A stretch of 8,570 bases of DNA, taken from the NCBI GenBank assembly GCA_027064845.1, contig JAMOPC010000402.1, forward strand, positions 1 through 8,570, given 5' to 3'. A model generated the notes under the pieces. It was given only the letters and a program-made list of their open reading frames with translations, did no database searches and was not told the DNA's origin. Positions 5,380 through 8,570 of this stretch are shown here, in pieces. Source of the stretch: Desulfurococcales archaeon. GTDB taxonomy: Archaea > Thermoproteota > Thermoprotei_A > Sulfolobales > Desulfurococcaceae. Positions within the stretch are counted from its first letter, which is position 1; each line of letters begins with the position of its first letter. The position numbers and the translations under genes are program-made.

Positions 5380-6173
5380 AGAAATATAAAGCCATAATAG
5401 CAGATCTTGACGGGGTTGTTTGGAGAGGTAAAAAACCTATCACCCCTAATATCGAGGCATTAAAGAAACTTGAATCTAAAGGTGTTAAGATTATTTACTT
5501 ATCAAATAATGCTACAAGATCTAGAAAAGAATACATAGATATTCTTAGAAGCCTAGGATTATATGCAGATGAATACACTGTTATAAACTCAGCTTATGCA
5601 TCGGCACAGTATGTTAAAGAAAACAATGGGGAAAGAGTATTCATTGTGGGTGAAGCTGGTTTATTCTATGAAGTCTCTCTAGCGGGCTTATTGCCGGTAA
5701 CTATAGGTTCTTCAGCAGATCATGTATTAGTAGGACTGGATAGGTTTGTAACATACAATAAATTAGCACATGCTAGCAACCTAATAAGAGAGGGAGCAAG
5801 ATTCATTGCAGCAAATACGGATAAAACACTACCTGTAGAAAACACCCTAGATCCAGGAGCAGGTAGTATAGTCAATTTCTTAATAACTTCTTCCGGAAAG
5901 GAACCTGATGCAATAATAGGAAAACCTAATCCATATATCTTGGAGTTAGCTCTCAGAATAAATAACTTAGATAAAGACGAAGTTCTTATTGTTGGAGACA
6001 GACTAGATACCGATATTCAACTAGGTATAAACACAGGTGTTGATACATTACTTGTTCTTACAGGAGTTAGTAAGCTTGAAGATATTGAGAAAGAGGGTAT
6101 ATCTCCTACTTTTGTAGCGAAAAACCTTATGGCTTTTATCAATGATTATCCTGAACTATTTAGCTCTGATTAA
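5376..6173 (+). CDS. HAD-superfamily subfamily IIA phosphatase (NagD/4-nitrophenylphosphatase-like)
   Basis: Cytosolic Mg2+-dependent phosphatase acting on small phosphate esters. The four HAD motifs are present: DLDGVVW (10-16) with nucleophile Asp10 and acid/base Asp12, YLSNNATR (41-48) with Ser43, GKPNP (182-186) with Lys183, and VGDRLDTD (206-213) with Asp208, Asp211 and Asp213. The roughly 130-residue insert between motifs II and III is a C2-type cap, which sets substrate choice and matches the NagD, pNPPase and phosphoglycolate/glycerol-phosphate phosphatase group. The length of 265 is normal. The start ATG is preceded by GAGG (5364-5367) and overlaps the stop of the 100-residue orphan. 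Its 3' end overlaps the converging metallophosphoesterase gene by 14 bp. The actual substrate cannot be told from sequence; a housekeeping or metabolite-repair role is likely. Confidence 0.93.
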   Translation: MKKYKAIIADLDGVVWRGKKPITPNIEALKKLESKGVKIIYLSNNATRSRKEYIDILRSLGLYADEYTVINSAYASAQYVKENNGERVFIVGEAGLFYEVSLAGLLPVTIGSSADHVLVGLDRFVTYNKLAHASNLIREGARFIAANTDKTLPVENTLDPGAGSIVNFLITSSGKEPDAIIGKPNPYILELALRINNLDKDEVLIVGDRLDTDIQLGINTGVDTLLVLTGVSKLEDIEKEGISPTFVAKNLMAFINDYPELFSSD

Positions 6174-6834
6174 ACAAGTTATTAATACTTATTTTCACGG
6201 ATGTATCTTCTACTTGTATTAATGCATAATATCCTCTCATAAATGGGCCTGGATTAACAATATATGTTCCATGAACTATTGTATAACCACTATATTCGTG
6301 TAAATGCCCTGTGATCCATAATAATGCGCCATGTTTTTCTAAAAACCTCTTTAGTACAACTGATCCAACATTTTCGCCGTTTATTTCATCCATCACACCA
6401 TTTATCGGGACATGTGTTACCATGATCAAATCATCTTTATTTATGTTATACGCTTTTGATACGAGTTTATCTATTTCTTCCTCACTCCACTCGATCCAGG
6501 TAGAAAATGGTGTTATATTACTACCCCCTATTCCATAGTATACCTTATTATGAAAAACTACGGGGTTTACATGAATATTTAAGATGTCTTCATTAACCTT
6601 TTTAATATTCAAAAGATCCGGAGAATCACAGTTTCCAGGTACGAATAATATTGGTTTTTGAACCACATTATAGAGCTTCTTGAGTACATCAACTGCGCTA
6701 TTGACTCCTCTGAAATATGTTAAATCTCCTGCAATAACGACAAGGTCTATAGGATGTCTACGCACTACATCTTCTAGTAATTTAAAATATCTTGTTCGTC
6801 CATGAATATCAGTTAAAACCAATAAATAAGTCAT
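6160..6834 (-). CDS. Calcineurin-like metallophosphoesterase (YfcE/MJ0936-like)
   Basis: Two-metal phosphoesterase, probably a phosphodiesterase. The 224-residue chain is nearly all catalytic domain. Metal ligands appear in the standard order: TDIHG (8-12, Asp9 and His11), AGDL (35-38, Asp37), GNCD (67-70, Asn68), VTHVP (139-143, His141) and GHLHE (176-180, His177 and His179). There is no membrane or signal segment, so it is cytosolic. ATG 6834 is preceded by GAGGTGATC (6845-6837), an SD that begins on the last base of the NAD synthetase stop codon, with 10 bp between the genes, so translation is probably coupled. It is the last gene of the minus-strand operon and ends inside the 3' end of the HAD phosphatase gene. 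The physiological substrate is unknown; nucleotide or phosphodiester substrates are the family norm. Confidence 0.93.
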   Translation of the reverse strand: MTYLLVLTDIHGRTRYFKLLEDVVRRHPIDLVVIAGDLTYFRGVNSAVDVLKKLYNVVQKPILFVPGNCDSPDLLNIKKVNEDILNIHVNPVVFHNKVYYGIGGSNITPFSTWIEWSEEEIDKLVSKAYNINKDDLIMVTHVPINGVMDEINGENVGSVVLKRFLEKHGALLWITGHLHEYSGYTIVHGTYIVNPGPFMRGYYALIQVEDTSVKISINNLFNQS

Positions 6835-6844
6835 TAGATCACCT

Positions 6845-7675
6845 CTAAAGCTCCTTGATGGGACTATTCTTAATCCACGGCACTTTCGGAATGGCGGGGA
6901 AAACTCTTTTATGTCTCGTGGATTTATGCATTTTCATAATCTTTATCACCACATCTGGATCTACATCTGTATATTCAGGTACTTTATTAGGCGGTATACC
7001 TAGATCAAATATAGCATATAACACTAGATCTATCACTTCATACTTTAATCCTAACTCTTTTTCAGCGAGGTGTCCGGGCCACAAAGCAGGACTGCTGGGC
7101 TTAGTAACGATCTTTTTAGGTAATCCTAGATATTCTCCTAACTTTCTCACCTGAGTCTTATATAAGCATCCTATTGGGAGAATATCTACTCCCCCATCAC
7201 CGTATTTGGTGTAATAACCTATAAGGAGTTCACTTCTATCACTCGTTCCAACTACTATGTAATTATGTTTATTAGCATAATAATATAACAGACACATACG
7301 TACTCTAGCACGTAGATTGCCCGTAGGGATTTTTTCTTCAAGATCAAAAAATGGAGCAGCTGAGAATGAATCAACAACATTATCAATTTTTATTAAATGG
7401 TACTCTATTTCGAGCTGTTTTGCAAGTTCTATTGCATCCTTGACATCTTCTTCGGGAGTAGTTCGGGTATCCGGCATTATTAGAGCTGTGATATTGTTTT
7501 TTCCTAAAGCATTTACGGCAAGTGTAAGGGTAACGGAAGAATCTATTCCTCCACTTAATCCTATTACTACTCCTTCAACATTACTGTTCTCTATAACCTC
7601 TTGTATGAAAGATTCAATAATAGAAGCGGCTTTAGTATAGGGTATATTTAATACATCTTCGATTGTGATCTTCAA
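6845..7675 (-). CDS. nadE: NH3-dependent NAD+ synthetase
   Basis: Converts nicotinate adenine dinucleotide to NAD+ using ATP and ammonia, the last step of NAD synthesis. The chain of 276 residues lacks the nitrilase-type glutaminase domain, so it uses ammonia. The ATP pyrophosphatase loop is GLSGGIDSS (39-47). GNLRARVRM (119-127), VVGTSDRSELLIGYYTKYGD (141-160) and LPIGCLYKTQVRKL (166-179) form the NaAD and ATP sites. In the flap, SPALWPGHLAEKELG (195-209) replaces the common GQTDE with GHLAE; I recall similar GH-x-AE forms in other Crenarchaeota, so this looks like a lineage variant rather than damage. The start is TTG 7675-7673 with an AAGGCGGG SD-like site shortly upstream. It lies 29 bp after the AMMECR1 gene and 10 bp before the phosphoesterase gene. 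Confidence 0.96.
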   Translation of the reverse strand: MKITIEDVLNIPYTKAASIIESFIQEVIENSNVEGVVIGLSGGIDSSVTLTLAVNALGKNNITALIMPDTRTTPEEDVKDAIELAKQLEIEYHLIKIDNVVDSFSAAPFFDLEEKIPTGNLRARVRMCLLYYYANKHNYIVVGTSDRSELLIGYYTKYGDGGVDILPIGCLYKTQVRKLGEYLGLPKKIVTKPSSPALWPGHLAEKELGLKYEVIDLVLYAIFDLGIPPNKVPEYTDVDPDVVIKIMKMHKSTRHKRVFPAIPKVPWIKNSPIKEL

Positions 7676-7704
7676 TTTTATCCCGCCTTAGTTTGCTACC
7701 GATA

Positions 7705-8382
7705 CTACTTGATACATTTCTCCCTATATTCGAGGTTCATGTCTCTTTCGAAAATTCTTCCACGAGGTTTCTCTTCTTTAAAAACTCTTCCTTCATATAA
7801 GTAAATCTTTGTTGATTTATCTAACCAGCAATCCGGTGATAAGCCTGCTTTTATACAAGTTTCTGCAAGAAATGTTTCCTCGTCCCAACAATATTCTACC
7901 GGGACAACGGGTAATAGCGTTCCTTTGAACCATCCTTTCTCAACCACTAATCCATGTTTCCCTATAACAATGTGCTTTGGTCTTTCCCATACATCGTTTA
8001 CAACAAGTTCTTCTGGTTCTGATAGCACTGTGACTTCAAAAACAACATTATCTATCTCGTCGATATTCAGAGGAGGAAATCTAGGATCGTTAAAAGCAGC
8101 CTCTAAGGCTGATTTAATCGTTGCCTCTATCAAGCTATAAACTGGGGCTAAGAAGCCGATACACCCCCTAAGCATTGTTCGTCCATCAGGAAAGTATGTT
8201 TCTATTGTTGTGAATGTCATTCCTGGGCGTCTGAATATTTCGGGAAGATTCTCGGGAATAACTAGGTCTTTATTATTGAGGAGCTTTTCTTCGACGGCTT
8301 TTCTAGCGATTTTTACAAGGTATTCTCCATGTTCAAAACTAAGTTCTCTTGGATGAACAGGTTTTCTATTCATACTTATCAA
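7705..8382 (-). CDS. AMMECR1-domain protein
   Basis: Member of the AMMECR1 family found across archaea and eukaryotes, whose biochemical role is unsettled. The 225-residue protein is essentially one domain. Signatures visible are LRGCIGF (71-77), the most conserved motif, NDPRFPPL (98-105), FEVTVLSEPEEL (115-126), and GTLLPVVPVEYCW (154-166) leading to CIKAGLSPDCW (176-186). It is cytosolic, with no signal or membrane segment. TTG 8382-8380 overlaps the upstream stop by 4 bp (TTGA), a coupling arrangement. The in-frame ATG at 8373-8371, with GGTTGAT just ahead, is an equally good start and would shorten the protein by three residues. The MEMO and radical-SAM partners that often accompany AMMECR1 are not in this window; here the partners are an RNase and NAD synthetase. 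Confidence 0.94.
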   Translation of the reverse strand: MISMNRKPVHPRELSFEHGEYLVKIARKAVEEKLLNNKDLVIPENLPEIFRRPGMTFTTIETYFPDGRTMLRGCIGFLAPVYSLIEATIKSALEAAFNDPRFPPLNIDEIDNVVFEVTVLSEPEELVVNDVWERPKHIVIGKHGLVVEKGWFKGTLLPVVPVEYCWDEETFLAETCIKAGLSPDCWLDKSTKIYLYEGRVFKEEKPRGRIFERDMNLEYREKCIK

Positions 8383-8570
8383 CCAGATTTCCTGTATTTT
8401 TCATATATTTTACGGGCTTTTTCAAGTATTTCTTCTATTTTTCTCCAATGACTTCCTATCCAATAGACTTTACCACATTTATCGCATATCCAGAAATCAT
8501 CGTGTAACCTATATACTTTGGGTGGAACAAGAGGTTTTACTTCTTCCTTACTTCTTGCTTTCCTTAATTC
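8379..8570 (-). CDS. Mut7-C (DUF82) RNase domain protein, C-terminal 63 codons
   Basis: The 5' part is outside the window. The frame enters open at base 8570 and ends at TGA 8381-8379. Visible residues include FWICDKCGKVYWIGSHW (26-42 of the fragment), the zinc-ribbon half-site C-x2-C followed by the YW-x-GSHW signature that closes Mut7-C proteins, then a charged helix to the end. The family couples a PIN-like nuclease fold with this zinc ribbon and is thought to act on RNA; the PIN part and the first Cys pair would lie upstream. It is the first visible gene of the minus-strand operon and overlaps the AMMECR1 start by 4 bp. The signature is distinctive, so the call is good despite the short fragment. 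Confidence 0.85.
   Translation of the reverse strand, partial: ELRKARSKEEVKPLVPPKVYRLHDDFWICDKCGKVYWIGSHWRKIEEILEKARKIYEKYRKSG

Noticed and set aside
6311..6538. Plus-strand frame of 75 residues opposite the metallophosphoesterase
   Set aside because: It covers the catalytic His regions of a clear gene on the other strand and has no ribosome binding site.
6855..7640. Plus-strand frames (99 and 107 residues) opposite the NAD synthetase
   Set aside because: Both are antisense to conserved NAD synthetase motifs and are Ser/Thr/Ile-rich in the manner of shadow frames.
7925..8140. Plus-strand frame of 71 residues opposite the AMMECR1 gene
   Set aside because: Antisense shadow of conserved AMMECR1 sequence; no SD or promoter.
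1..8570. CRISPR array, insertion sequence, tRNA or rRNA, or signs of recent transfer
   Set aside because: No repeat-spacer pattern, transposase, cloverleaf or rRNA signature was seen, and gene content and composition look uniformly crenarchaeal.

Overview
The window looks like chromosome from a hyperthermophilic crenarchaeon of the Desulfurococcales, probably a Staphylothermus-like organism. The grounds are AT-rich DNA, archaeal gene types (ATP-dependent DNA ligase, family 4 uracil-DNA glycosylase, GtrA protein, AMMECR1, Mut7-C RNase), frequent TTG/GTG starts, GAGGTGAT-type Shine-Dalgarno (SD) sites, TATA-like boxes and very tight gene packing. The genus is inferred from general similarity, not from a search. 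No insertion sequence, CRISPR array, tRNA or rRNA was seen, and no gap between genes exceeds 170 bp.

Layout. Bases 1-1117 (minus) hold the N-terminal 372 codons of the replicative/repair DNA ligase, cut by the window edge. The 169-bp divergent gap 1118-1286 is the densest non-coding stretch. It has a TATA box centred inside an 8-bp inverted repeat, then a candidate C/D box guide RNA (1210-1279), then a perfect 7-bp hairpin (1260-1276). The 3' end of the last two supplies the SD of the next gene. That gene (1287-3095, plus) encodes a secreted, membrane-tethered Lon-type (S16) protease without an ATPase domain. A family 4 uracil-DNA glycosylase (3092-3697, minus) converges on it.

A second divergent gap (3698-3864) precedes a plus-strand run. 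It starts with a GtrA-type membrane protein with an unrecognised N-terminal half (3865-4713). Next come a small lysine-rich orphan (4784-5026), a second orphan (5077-5379), and a HAD-IIA phosphatase (5376-6173) whose ATG overlaps the stop of that orphan.

The right part is a minus-strand operon read from 8570 down to 6160: Mut7-C RNase (3' end only), AMMECR1 protein, NH3-dependent NAD+ synthetase and a YfcE/MJ0936-like metallophosphoesterase. Adjacent genes overlap by 4 bp or are 10-29 bp apart. The last gene converges on the HAD phosphatase with a 14-bp overlap.

Most of the window is core archaeal housekeeping (DNA joining and repair, NAD synthesis, phosphate ester hydrolysis). The less ordinary parts are the 1166-1286 leader, the surface protease behind it, and the three poorly characterised proteins at 3865-5379. 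I see no clear new multi-gene system. The best candidate for undescribed biology is the protease leader, where a guide-RNA fold and an SD-hiding hairpin compete for the same bases.
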